A stretch of 64,000 bases of DNA from Anaerolineae bacterium (lineage in GTDB: Bacteria; Chloroflexota; Anaerolineae; Aggregatilineales; Phototrophicaceae), in contig JALHQT010000008.1 of the NCBI GenBank assembly GCA_022841825.1, forward strand, positions 62,001-126,000, written 5' to 3'. A program made the position numbers and the translations under genes. Below the pieces are notes generated by a model that saw only the letters and a program-made list of their open reading frames with translations, had not been told where the DNA came from and made no database searches. Shown here in pieces: positions 9,416-17,889 of this stretch (positions are counted from its first letter, which is position 1; each line of letters starts with the position of its first letter).

Positions 9416-10456
9416 TTAACGGAAGGGCGGCGAGTACATCAGACCGCCGTCTGTCCACAGCGCGTTCAGACCGCGCGGCAGGTTGAACGGGGTATCAGGA
9501 CCGAGGTTGCGGTCGAAAATTTCCCCGTAGTTCCCGACCTGGGTAATCACGGTGATCATGAAGTCATTAGCGATGCCGTAGAGCGACCCGATGGCGTTTT
9601 CGCCCTGACCGAGGAAACGCTGAATTTCTGGCAGTTCGCTGCTCGTGAATTCGCCAACATTCGCGCTGGTGATCCCGAATTCTTCCGCCTGAATAGTGCC
9701 GTATACGACCCAGCGGACAATGTCGGCAAACTGCGGGTCAGACTGCGGGCTGAGGGGACCCAGGGGTTCCTTGCTCAATGTCTCTGCCAGGATGGCGTAG
9801 GCGGCGGGGTCTTCACTGCTGCCCTGATAGGCAACCAGACCACTCTTGTCGGTCGTGAAGGCGTCGCAACGACCCTGGACGAATGCCTCCCAGGTGGCGT
9901 CCGCTTCCGCGAAGACCTGCGGGGTGTAGCTGATACCATTCTGGCTCATGGCGTCGGCGAGGTTCAGCTCAGTGGTGGTGCCGCTCTGGACACAGATCGC
10001 CAGACCTTCCAGCCCTGCGATGTCTGCGATGCCGCTGTCAGCACGCACCATGATGCCCTGCCCGTCGTAGAAGGTGGTGGGTCCGAAGGAGGCACCCCAG
10101 ACGGCATCGCGGCTGAGCGTGAAAGTCGTGTTGCGCGACATCAGGTCGATTTCACCGCTCTGGATCGCAGCCTGTCGTTCACCAGCCTGGAGGGGGCGGA
10201 ACGAGACGGCAGTCGCATCGCCGAGGATGGCAGCAGCCACCGCGCGGCAGAAATCGACGTCAAAACCTTCCCATTCGCCGGCATCGTTCTGGAAGGCAAA
10301 ACCCGCCAGACCCGTGTTGACGCCGCAGATCAGTTCGCCGCGTTCGATGATGCGCTGTGTGATGGGACCGACCTGAACGGTATCCTGTGCGGAAGCAATG
10401 CCCACGACGCCAAACATGGCGACCAGGGCGACCAGCAGCAAGAAACGATTTCGCAT
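9416..10456 (-). CDS. Polar amino-acid ABC transporter, substrate-binding protein
   Basis: The 346-residue extracellular binding protein has a signal peptide (NRFLLLVALVAMFGVVGIASAQD). It belongs to the AapJ/BztA group: RGELICGVNTGLAGF, EGFDVDFCRAVAAAI and DLMSRNTTFTLSRD are family hallmarks (solute-binding family 3). The likely ligands are general L-amino acids, but specificity cannot be read from sequence. AAGGAG sits 8 bases before the ATG. It is the first gene of the transporter operon. There is no lipobox cysteine, so its anchoring is unclear for a single-membrane or atypical envelope. Confidence 0.95.
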   Translation of the reverse strand: MRNRFLLLVALVAMFGVVGIASAQDTVQVGPITQRIIERGELICGVNTGLAGFAFQNDAGEWEGFDVDFCRAVAAAILGDATAVSFRPLQAGERQAAIQSGEIDLMSRNTTFTLSRDAVWGASFGPTTFYDGQGIMVRADSGIADIAGLEGLAICVQSGTTTELNLADAMSQNGISYTPQVFAEADATWEAFVQGRCDAFTTDKSGLVAYQGSSEDPAAYAILAETLSKEPLGPLSPQSDPQFADIVRWVVYGTIQAEEFGITSANVGEFTSSELPEIQRFLGQGENAIGSLYGIANDFMITVITQVGNYGEIFDRNLGPDTPFNLPRGLNALWTDGGLMYSPPFR

Positions 10457-10645
10457 GTTTCGACTCCTTGTGATTCAAGAACTGTACATGGTCCGGGGCG
10501 ATGGACTGCAATGGTTATTGATATTCCCGACCAGAGTTGAAGCAGTCTACCGAGACTCTAACGCTCTTGTCAAAAACTGTTGTCCCCCAATACAGACAAA
10601 GATCGAGGGCGCTTTTCGTCAATTCTCTAGCGAAGTGAGCCAACT

Positions 10646-11626
10646 TCATGGCGTGAGAATGTCGGGCAGGTGGAAAGTGCGCAACAACTCCGGCACTCGG
10701 AAGGTGAGAACGTCGCGGATATTTGCACCCTCAAACTGCAACAATTGAATGCCGTAACCCGCGTACACGCCCGGTCGCTCACTAACCCGATACAGCGCGA
10801 ACGAGATTTGACGGTTAGCGCGGGTCGGCACGAGACGCCAACGCCCTTTTGCCTCGCCCGCGAAAACGGTTTTCGCCATGAGCCTGCGAATACTCTCTTT
10901 GCCTTGATACCACGACGGAATCGGCGGCATGCTGAAGGTTGCGTCTTCTGTCAACATGGCGACCAGCGTCGGAATGTCCGCGTCCTCCCACGCGCGCATG
11001 TACGTCTCGACTTCGTGGTGCTGCATTTCGTCGAGTGCGAGGTCATCATGGGTTTCCGGTGCCGCTGCAAGTGTGGTTCTGGCGCGATGCAGCGCGCTCT
11101 TTACGGCGAGGACGGTCGTGTCGAGCGCGTCGGCGATCTCATGCGCCCGCCAACCGACGACATCCTGAAGGATGACCACAGCGCGCTGGCGCGGCGGGAG
11201 CCGATGCAAAAGAGCAATGAACGCCATGCGGATCGTCTCGCGCGCCGCATGCTGTGTCTCTGGGTCGTCGCCGAGGTTAAGATAGGCGTCTGGGTACGGT
11301 TCGAGCCAAATGGGTTCATAGATCGAGGTGGGGATTGGGTCGTCCGCCGACGATGAGGCTTCGCGGGTGAAGGGGACGTAACGTCGCGGTTGGCGGCGCA
11401 GGTAATCCAGGCAGGTATTGGTCGCAATTTTGTAGAGCCAGGCGCGCAGCGTGGCGCGCTGTTCATAGGTTTCACGACGCAGCCATGCCTTGAGAAAGAC
11501 CTCCTGCACGGCGTCTTCGGCATCCTGCACGCCACCCAACATGCGATAGCAGTGCGTTTGCAGTTCGCGTCGATAAGGCTCGATCAGATCTCCAAAAGCG
11601 GTTTGATCCAGGTTTATCAGCTTCAT
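10646..11626 (-). CDS. ECF-type sigma factor with C-terminal SnoaL domain
   Basis: A 326-residue sigma-70 family protein. Region 2 (about 10-80) shows CYRMLGGVQDAEDAVQEVFL and the promoter-melting segment LRAWLYKIATNTCLDYLRR. Region 4 (about 135-185) contains the helix-turn-helix LPPRQRAVVILQDVVGWRAH. The last ~130 residues have the SnoaL/NTF2 pattern (VETYMRAWEDADIPTLVAML), as in the ECF groups whose SnoaL tail modulates activity in place of an anti-sigma factor. It is divergent from the SRPBCC gene at 11814, and the 187-base gap between them probably holds both promoters. Confidence 0.93.
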   Translation of the reverse strand: MKLINLDQTAFGDLIEPYRRELQTHCYRMLGGVQDAEDAVQEVFLKAWLRRETYEQRATLRAWLYKIATNTCLDYLRRQPRRYVPFTREASSSADDPIPTSIYEPIWLEPYPDAYLNLGDDPETQHAARETIRMAFIALLHRLPPRQRAVVILQDVVGWRAHEIADALDTTVLAVKSALHRARTTLAAAPETHDDLALDEMQHHEVETYMRAWEDADIPTLVAMLTEDATFSMPPIPSWYQGKESIRRLMAKTVFAGEAKGRWRLVPTRANRQISFALYRVSERPGVYAGYGIQLLQFEGANIRDVLTFRVPELLRTFHLPDILTP

Positions 11627-11813
11627 GTAGGCTGTCCGTCACCTTGGCTCTGTATAGGAACATCTGTGCGCATCATGAATTATACGAGTTTTCACTTGGA
11701 CCGCATCTTTTGGCGGCGACGAGTCGTCATAGTGCTTGGAAGCAGTGAGATAAGGAAGCAGCATCCATGAATGATCGATTTCAACCGTTCATTGTGACGT
11801 GGAGGATTCACGC

Positions 11814-12278
11814 ATGATAGCCAGCGACGGTAAAGCCACCAAGACAAGCAGCACATTTCGCATGGAAGTCGCCGTCAGCATCGCCATCAGCGCCAAGCCA
11901 GAGCGATTGTGGTCGATCCTCACCAACGCGAAGGACTTTGTGCGCTGGAACTCCACACTCCAGAGCGTCGAAGGAGCGATCGCTCCGGGTCAGACGGTCC
12001 AACTTCGGACGAAGGCGACCCCTGATCGCACGTTCAAGCTGAAAGTGACGACGTTCGAGCCGCCGTCGCGCATGGTCTGGCAGGATGGCGGCGCGCCAAT
12101 GTTTCAAGGGATACGTACATACACCTTGACCCCTCAGGGCGATAAAACGGTATTCTACATGTCCGAGGTGTTTTCGGGATTGATGCTTCCGATGATTAAG
12201 GGATCACTGACCGACTTTCGCCCGGTTTTCGAGCAATATGCCGCCGATTTGAAGCGCGAAGCCGAACGGCAGGCATAG
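11814..12278 (+). CDS. SRPBCC (START/Bet v1-like) domain protein
   Basis: The 154-residue protein has the SRPBCC pattern: EVAVSIAISAKPERLWSILT, the DFVRWNSTLQSVEG strand-turn, FKLKVTTFEPPSRMVW and a long C-terminal helix. These proteins bind hydrophobic ligands, and some act as cyclases or stress factors. GGAGG lies 8 bases before the ATG at 11814, which decides this start over a GTG at 11799. It is divergently transcribed from the ECF sigma gene, so it is a candidate target of that sigma factor. This is a guess from layout. Confidence 0.85.
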   Translation: MIASDGKATKTSSTFRMEVAVSIAISAKPERLWSILTNAKDFVRWNSTLQSVEGAIAPGQTVQLRTKATPDRTFKLKVTTFEPPSRMVWQDGGAPMFQGIRTYTLTPQGDKTVFYMSEVFSGLMLPMIKGSLTDFRPVFEQYAADLKREAERQA

Positions 12279-12316
12279 ACCGTCAGTGCTTATGTTTTGC
12301 AAGAAGGAGAGAGACC

Positions 12317-12736
12317 ATGCCTGAGAGTAAGTTTAGTGGCAGTGGGACGAAAGACGACCCATGGGTGCTGCAAACCCCGCCCCTGACGTCGGAGTATACG
12401 CTGCACAAGGACGAGAGCCAGGATCCGCCTGTGCTGGTCTGCACGGTCGGGAAGACGGTGCTGCTGTATGACCTGCGCTGCATCGAGGAATTGCACGCCA
12501 TGCTCAAGACACATGGCGACTGGATGGATCTCGGTTCGGCGGATGAGCAGAAGGACGCCAAACCAGGGACAGTGGAAGCGTGGGGACGCTCTCCTGATAA
12601 CCCGCGTGGCGGTTGGTATGGCTTGAAGAAGGGGCTGCGCGGACGCTTCGGCATGTACATCCCGCCGCTGCTTGAGGCGCTGGGGTTAGCGGAGCTTGAG
12701 CACAATTCCAAGAACAACCGGATGCGCGCAAAGTAG
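12317..12736 (+). CDS. Conserved hypothetical protein (139 aa)
   Basis: A small soluble protein with no signal peptide or membrane segment. Visible features are FSGSGTKDDPWVLQTPP near the N-terminus, a central helix RCIEELHAMLKTHGDW, and a Gly/Arg-rich end (SPDNPRGGWYGLKKGLRGRF). I recognise it only as the type of small uncharacterised protein found in scattered genomes and assign no function. A strong AAGGAGAGAG site precedes the ATG. It follows the SRPBCC gene by 38 bases on the same strand and is probably co-transcribed with it. Confidence 0.75.
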   Translation: MPESKFSGSGTKDDPWVLQTPPLTSEYTLHKDESQDPPVLVCTVGKTVLLYDLRCIEELHAMLKTHGDWMDLGSADEQKDAKPGTVEAWGRSPDNPRGGWYGLKKGLRGRFGMYIPPLLEALGLAELEHNSKNNRMRAK

Positions 12737-12786
12737 CGCTATCGCGCTAGCGGATGCGCGCGTGAGCATGTTTTGCCCATGCGCGA

Positions 12787-13515
12787 TCATGCCGCTTGTC
12801 CTGCGAACGCATCTTTTTCGGACAAGATGATCTCGATCGTGGCGCAAATCGCGGGGGATTCGCTTTGTGCACACTCGTGCTGCATCGCATCCCAGACGAT
12901 GCCGGACGGGCGCAGCTCGAAGACGCCTACTGCCCCAAACCACCAGTAGGCATCCGATACATCCGGGGGGAATACATGCACCGGGTCATAGTCTTCGTGC
13001 GCGGGGCAGCGGATGCCATCAACTGCGCCCAGAGCATGAGCGATCTCGTGTACCAGATACCCCAGAGTCAAATCTGGTTGTGACTGAACCTGTACGAGAC
13101 TGAGGGTCACCTGCTCGCCCACCTCTTCATCCCAAAAGGCGCACATGCGCTGCGTTTGGGATGATGACGTCTCACAGACCCAGTGCGCGGTGTCGGTCAA
13201 CCCCGCAAATCCTTCACATCCGACTGGAAAGGGCGTGTACTGCTCATCTGGCGGAACAAATCGAAAGACGACCGCCGTCGTCTGGGGAGGAGCAGGAGCA
13301 GTGCCATCGTTGCGCATCACATGTGACATGTAGGCGATCAACGACGCGATCTGCGCAGAGCTAATGTATTCGGGCACAGAGTCTGGATCGACCCAAACCT
13401 GTTCTGTGATGCGCGTGAGGTGCCATTCCGGCGGAGGCATTGGGGTTTGTGCAATGAAGCATGTTGCGAATGCCGTCTGAAGCACAAACAGGGTGAAGAT
13501 GAAGGTTTTGGTCAT
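12787..13515 (-). CDS. Secreted putative zinc metalloprotease (HEXXHXXGXXD)
   Basis: The 242-residue precursor has a signal peptide (TKTFIFTLFVLQTAFATCF). The key feature is HEIAHALGAVD at about 156-166, fitting HEXXHXXGXXD, the zinc-binding form in which the third ligand is Asp (as in snapalysin-type metzincins). Six or more cysteines in the mature part suggest disulfides. A Met-turn, expected in metzincins, is not certain; ...VWDAMQHECAQS is a possible one. GGAGGTG lies 5 bases before the ATG at 13515, which favours it over an upstream frame extension. There is no clear neighbour partner. Confidence 0.55.
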   Translation of the reverse strand: MTKTFIFTLFVLQTAFATCFIAQTPMPPPEWHLTRITEQVWVDPDSVPEYISSAQIASLIAYMSHVMRNDGTAPAPPQTTAVVFRFVPPDEQYTPFPVGCEGFAGLTDTAHWVCETSSSQTQRMCAFWDEEVGEQVTLSLVQVQSQPDLTLGYLVHEIAHALGAVDGIRCPAHEDYDPVHVFPPDVSDAYWWFGAVGVFELRPSGIVWDAMQHECAQSESPAICATIEIILSEKDAFAGQAA

Positions 13516-13720
13516 TATACACCTCCATGATTGCGCACAGGCACCTGGCTTGCCGCACGACATGGTGTTCCTTCATTGATCATTATATTCCAGGTTGTAC
13601 CGAGACTTCTGCAGTCCAATCCAAAGCACCCTACTCAAAAGACTAGGTTCACTCTTGCAAGATTCTGACGGACATGGGCGACACTGCATACCACGAGTGA
13701 AGTCTACATGAGGTGCGCGT

Positions 13721-14698
13721 ATGGACGTGTCGGGTTCTTTGCTGTCGGATGCATCCTCCACCACTGACGAAGCCCGGCTTGACGCGTATTCGCAGGCAGT
13801 CGTCGGCGTGGTTGAAAACGTCGGTCCTGCCGTCGTCAACATTGGCATCCGCAAGCGCGGGAACAATGGGCCGTCAGGGGAAGGCGCAGGCTCCGGCGTC
13901 ATCATCGCTCAGGACGGATATGTCCTGACCAACCACCATGTGATCGATGGAGCGACACAGATCACGGTCAGCCTCACCAATGGCAGCGAGTACAGCGCGC
14001 AGGTGGTGGGGAGTGATCCGGCGACTGACCTCGCGGTCGTACGCGCCCAGCAAAACGGTCTGCCAATGGCGACCTTGGGCGACAGCGACAAGCTGCGTGT
14101 AGGGCAGCTCGCCATCGCAATTGGGAATCCGCTTGGCTTCCAGAGTACCGTCTCGACCGGTGTCATCTCTGCATTAGGGCGCGCGCTGCGCAGCCCACAA
14201 GGACGGCTGATCGAAAACATCATCCAAACCGATGTCAGCCTGAATCCCGGTAACTCCGGCGGACCCCTGGTCAATAGTCATGGGCACGTCATCGGCATCA
14301 ATTCCGCGATGATCTATCGCGCTCAGGGTCTCAGCTTTGCGATTCCGGTCAACACCGCGCGCTGGGTCGCTGGCGAACTGATTGCGCGCGGACGGGTACG
14401 TAGGGCGTACCTGGGGCTGGCGGGGCAGGTACGCCCGATCAGCCGCCGTTCGCAGCGCTCGCTGGAGCTTCCCCAGGCGAGCGTGGTCGAAGTCATGAGC
14501 GTCGAGGCGTACGGACCAGCCGGGCATGCAGGGCTGCGCGCTGGCGACCTGATCAGCGCGCTTGACGGGCAGCCTACGCCGACGGTGGATTCGATCCACA
14601 CTCTGCTGCGCGGCTATGCCGCCATCACGCCCGTAACGCTGACGATTTTTCGCCAGCAGCGACGGATGGAGCTGCGCATCGTGCTGGGCGAGCAATAA
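13721..14698 (+). CDS. HtrA/DegP-like serine protease with PDZ domain
   Basis: A 325-residue trypsin-like protease with one PDZ domain. The triad is complete: H73 in LTNHHVIDG, D103 in SDPATDLAVV and S179 in LNPGNSGGP. The PDZ domain occupies about 225-320 (AYGPAGHAGLRAGDLISALD). GAGGTG stands 6 bases before the ATG. Unlike DegP/DegS it begins directly with a short acidic stretch and has no signal peptide or membrane anchor, so it may act in the cytoplasm, or its true start may be missed. The stop codon lies inside the left arm of a long hairpin. Confidence 0.92.
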   Translation: MDVSGSLLSDASSTTDEARLDAYSQAVVGVVENVGPAVVNIGIRKRGNNGPSGEGAGSGVIIAQDGYVLTNHHVIDGATQITVSLTNGSEYSAQVVGSDPATDLAVVRAQQNGLPMATLGDSDKLRVGQLAIAIGNPLGFQSTVSTGVISALGRALRSPQGRLIENIIQTDVSLNPGNSGGPLVNSHGHVIGINSAMIYRAQGLSFAIPVNTARWVAGELIARGRVRRAYLGLAGQVRPISRRSQRSLELPQASVVEVMSVEAYGPAGHAGLRAGDLISALDGQPTPTVDSIHTLLRGYAAITPVTLTIFRQQRRMELRIVLGEQ

Positions 14699-14742
14699 GG
14701 CTGCCGCAAAGCGACTGACCTGCAGCCTTATTGCTCGCCCAG
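14684..14742. terminator. 21-bp perfect inverted repeat between convergent genes
   Basis: Bases 14684-14704 and 14722-14742 are exact reverse complements separated by 17 bases, a 21-bp stem. The left arm includes the last codons and stop of the protease gene, so the end of the coding sequence is duplicated in inverted form. It sits between convergent genes and could stop or stabilise both transcripts. A U-run is absent. Confidence 0.7.
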
Positions 14743-14756
14743 AACAATCGCCTGTT

Positions 14757-17216
14757 CTACACCCCCACCCTATTCCGCCGCACGATCTCGCTCGTCGCCT
14801 GCTGCGTGCTGGCCGTATGCCCCGCCAGCGGCAGGATGCGTTCGTGGATCGTATCCACGATCCACTCGGAGGTTGGGAAAAAGAGGTCTTCCAGCTCGGC
14901 GGGCGGCGTGATCCAGTTGCGCGCGCCGACGACCGCAACGGGCGCGTCGAGATAGTCGAACGCGAGCTGGCTCAGGTTGCTCGCCAACGTGTGTAGGAAC
15001 GACCCACGCTCGCAGGCATCCGACGCCAGCACGACCTTGCCCGTCTTGCGGATCGAAGCGACCAGCGGTTCGTAATTCAGCGGGTTGAGGAAGCGCGCAT
15101 CGATCACCTCGACCGATAAGCCGTGCTTGTCCTGAAGCTGCTTCGCCGCCGCCATCGCGCGGTAGAGCGTCGCGCCAAGCGTGATGATCGTCAGGTCGCT
15201 GCCCTCGCGCCGCACGAGCGGCTCACCTTCCGGCACTTCGTAGTATTCGGTCGGTACACCGCCGGGGACGAGCGTCTCAGGCTCAGTGTACAGGCGCTGG
15301 CTCTCGAAGAAGACGACCGGGTCGGTGCCGCGCAGCGCCAGGTTGAGCATCCCCTTGGCGTCATACGGCGTCGCAGGGAAGAAGACCTTCAGCCCTGGGA
15401 TGTGCGCCGTGATGGACGACCAGTCCTGCGAGTGCTGTGCGCCGTACTTGCTGCCTACCGACACGCGCAGGACGAGCGGCATCTTGAGCACGTTGGCGCT
15501 CATCGACTGCCACTTCGCCATCTGGTTGAAGATTTCGTCGCCCGCGCGCCCCATGAAGTCGCAGTACATCAGCTCGGCGACGACGCGACCGCCGCTCAAG
15601 GCGTAGCCAACTGCCGTGCCGCAGATCGCCGCCTCGCTGATCGGCGAGTTGAACAGGCGGTGGTAGGGCAGCGCTTCGGTCAAGCCGCGATACGCGCCAA
15701 ACGCCCCGCCCCAATCGCGATTTTCTTCGCCATAGGCGACCATCGTCGGATCTTCGTAGAAGCGATAGATCATCGCCTCGAAGATCGCCTCGGCGTAGGT
15801 CAGAGTCTTCAGCTTGGGCAGCGGCTTGCCGTCACTGTCCAGCCCAAAGCGGAACTTCTCCTGAGTCTGCTTCAGGCGCGTCTCGTGCAGCGGCAGCAGC
15901 ACGTCCGGCGCGCCCTCGCCCAGGCGGTCGGTCGAGGTATCACTGAACATCATCGCCGCGATCTCTTCGCCGCTGGCAATGCGCGGCGACACGTTGTCGT
16001 CAATCGCGCTGTGCAGCACCGCCTTCAGCCGCTCGACAATATCGGCGCGCAGCCCATCCAGCGCATTCTGGTCAGTGTGTCCATTCGCGGTCAGGTATTC
16101 GCCAAAGCTGACCAGCGAATCCTGCTGCCGCCAGAGATCGACTTCGCTCTTTTCGCGGTACGACGACGCATCGGATGGCGAGTGCCCGGCGAAGCGATAG
16201 GTGATGGTATCGAGCATGACAGGACCTTCGCCGCCTTCCAGCAGCGGACGCTTACGCTCGATGGCATCGGCGACCGCCAGCGGGTTGTAACCATCGACGC
16301 GCTCCGCGTGCATCGCCTGCGGGTTGACGCCCAGCGCCACACGCGCCAGCATCCCAAAGCCCATCGTCTCGCCCTGCGGCTGACCACCCATGCCGTAGAA
16401 GTTGTTCATGAAGTTGAACAGCATCGGCGGATGCCCGCCAATCTCGGCGTCCCACAGCGTATGATACTGATCCATCGCCGCGAACATCATCGCTTCCCAG
16501 ACAGGACCGCAGCCCATTGAGGCGTCGCCGATGTTGGCGATGACGATGCCCGGCTTGCGATTGACACGCTTGAAGAGCGCCGACCCAACCGCGATGTCCG
16601 CCGATCCGCCGACCAGCGCGTTGTTCGGCATCACGCCAAACGGCGGGAAGAAAGCGTGCATCGAGCCGCCCATGCCCTTGTTAAAGCCATTGGCGCGCGC
16701 GAAAATCTCCGACAGCGTGCCGTAGAGCAGGTAATCCTGCGCCAGCAGGCGTGCTGTCTGCGCCTTACTAAAGCCCTGCACGACGCGCAGCGCAGCGCCG
16801 CCCATGTAGCTTTCCATGATGGTGACCAGCGCCGCGTCGCTCATCTTCTCGATGGCGCTCAAGCCTTTCGCCAGGATTTCGCCGTGCGAACGGTGCGAGC
16901 CGAAGATGAAGTCGTCCGGCGTCAGGTGGTACGCCTGCCCGACCGCCGCCGCTTCCTGCCCCATCGATAGGTGCGCGGGACCCTTGTGGTTGTATTCGAT
17001 GCCTTCGTAACTGCCCTCTTTCTTGATTCGGTCGAGCATATTCTCGAACTCGCGGATGTAGAGCATGTCGCGGTAGATTCGGCGCAGATTTTCGCTTCCG
17101 TACTTCGCCGCTTCTACCGCCGGGTCGGATACATAGGCATTCACCGGGATTTCCGGCGCTTCGATGACAGTGCGCTGGCGCGCTTGCACCGGGTCAATAA
17201 TGAGCGATTTTGTCAC
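14757..17216 (-). CDS. 2-oxoacid dehydrogenase E1, fused alpha and beta subunits
   Basis: An 819-residue TPP-dependent decarboxylase/dehydrogenase that loads acyl groups on E2 lipoyl arms. The alpha-like part (about 40-430) has [15 protein letters not shown] and a TPP motif IGDASMGCG...[11 protein letters not shown], while the beta-like part (from about 480) has [37 protein letters not shown] and the transketolase C-terminal domain. The motif begins GDA rather than GDG and has an extra ~12 residues before NN, typical of a separate fused subfamily rather than classic PDH/BCKDH. The start is GTG at 17216 with GGAGGAAA before it, directly abutting the toxin stop. Substrate unknown. Confidence 0.93.
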   Translation of the reverse strand: MTKSLIIDPVQARQRTVIEAPEIPVNAYVSDPAVEAAKYGSENLRRIYRDMLYIREFENMLDRIKKEGSYEGIEYNHKGPAHLSMGQEAAAVGQAYHLTPDDFIFGSHRSHGEILAKGLSAIEKMSDAALVTIMESYMGGAALRVVQGFSKAQTARLLAQDYLLYGTLSEIFARANGFNKGMGGSMHAFFPPFGVMPNNALVGGSADIAVGSALFKRVNRKPGIVIANIGDASMGCGPVWEAMMFAAMDQYHTLWDAEIGGHPPMLFNFMNNFYGMGGQPQGETMGFGMLARVALGVNPQAMHAERVDGYNPLAVADAIERKRPLLEGGEGPVMLDTITYRFAGHSPSDASSYREKSEVDLWRQQDSLVSFGEYLTANGHTDQNALDGLRADIVERLKAVLHSAIDDNVSPRIASGEEIAAMMFSDTSTDRLGEGAPDVLLPLHETRLKQTQEKFRFGLDSDGKPLPKLKTLTYAEAIFEAMIYRFYEDPTMVAYGEENRDWGGAFGAYRGLTEALPYHRLFNSPISEAAICGTAVGYALSGGRVVAELMYCDFMGRAGDEIFNQMAKWQSMSANVLKMPLVLRVSVGSKYGAQHSQDWSSITAHIPGLKVFFPATPYDAKGMLNLALRGTDPVVFFESQRLYTEPETLVPGGVPTEYYEVPEGEPLVRREGSDLTIITLGATLYRAMAAAKQLQDKHGLSVEVIDARFLNPLNYEPLVASIRKTGKVVLASDACERGSFLHTLASNLSQLAFDYLDAPVAVVGARNWITPPAELEDLFFPTSEWIVDTIHERILPLAGHTASTQQATSEIVRRNRVGV

Positions 17217-17669
17217 TTAAATTTCCTCCGAAGTGAGTGAAATGACCTTGATCTCTGATGAAAAACGCTTCATATCCTCGACATTTAGCGTCAGTAAGGT
17301 ATCAATCTGATGCACGAGCATCGTCGCAACGATGTTGGCGTCGTGGATCTGCTTCCCTCCGGAAGGATATTTCTTCAAGAGCGTAATCAGTTGCCGCGTC
17401 ACCTCAGCATCTTCATCCGCTACAGCGTAAACGGTCTCGAATTCTTCAACTCTGCGCGCAGCTTCTGCGATAGGCATAGGGATCATAAAGTTCTGAGGAC
17501 GTGTCACCTGCGCGAGAAACTCGCGCAAGACCTGACGGCTGATCCAGAGTTCAACACCCTTTTTCATCTGGGCTTGAACCAAAGCGAGTGATTGACTGTG
17601 TTCGGCATAAACGGGCAGAGTCGCCCTGAGTAGGATGTTGGTATCAAGAAACGCCCTAGCGACCATCAT
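17217..17669 (-). CDS. PIN-domain toxin (putative ribonuclease)
   Basis: A ~150-residue PIN-domain protein. The acidic metal-binding residues are visible: D in ARAFLDTNILLR near the N-terminus, E in VLREFLAQVTRP, and D in KQIHDANIVATM, with a further acidic residue in LTLNVEDMKRF. Such proteins are RNases of VapC type, neutralised by a co-encoded antitoxin. Its ATG (17669 or 17666) overlaps the 3' end of the small upstream gene. Its stop abuts the GTG of the E1 gene with no spacer, so it is translated within the dehydrogenase operon. The upstream frame extension is a shadow. Confidence 0.85.
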   Translation of the reverse strand: MMVARAFLDTNILLRATLPVYAEHSQSLALVQAQMKKGVELWISRQVLREFLAQVTRPQNFMIPMPIAEAARRVEEFETVYAVADEDAEVTRQLITLLKKYPSGGKQIHDANIVATMLVHQIDTLLTLNVEDMKRFSSEIKVISLTSEEI

Positions 17670-17877
17670 CGCCGTACCAGTCTTCGCGGCGATCAGAATA
17701 CGCTTCGAGAACTGCACCTGCATCAAACGTGAGCGACTCTAACCACTGCTTGAATTCGTCCGCCGTCATCTTGCGAAGTTTCGGTTTTTCCAGCACATGC
17801 CTGACAACCAACTGCTGCTCTTCCGGAGTCAGTTTATCGACCAGGCTGATGACTTCTTCATAAAACACAGATGTCAT
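17656..17877 (-). CDS. Putative antitoxin of the PIN toxin
   Basis: A 73-residue acidic/amphipathic protein (VISLVDKLTPEEQQLVVRHV, then TADEFKQWLESL) immediately upstream of and overlapping the PIN gene, the usual arrangement of an antitoxin. I see no ribbon-helix-helix, AbrB or Phd motif, so the antitoxin call rests on size and position. A GGGAGAG site lies before the ATG. It starts only 12 bases after the E2 stop, so the pair sits inside the E2-E1 operon. Confidence 0.7.
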   Translation of the reverse strand: MTSVFYEEVISLVDKLTPEEQQLVVRHVLEKPKLRKMTADEFKQWLESLTFDAGAVLEAYSDRREDWYGDDGR

Positions 17878-17889
17878 CGTCGTCTCTCC

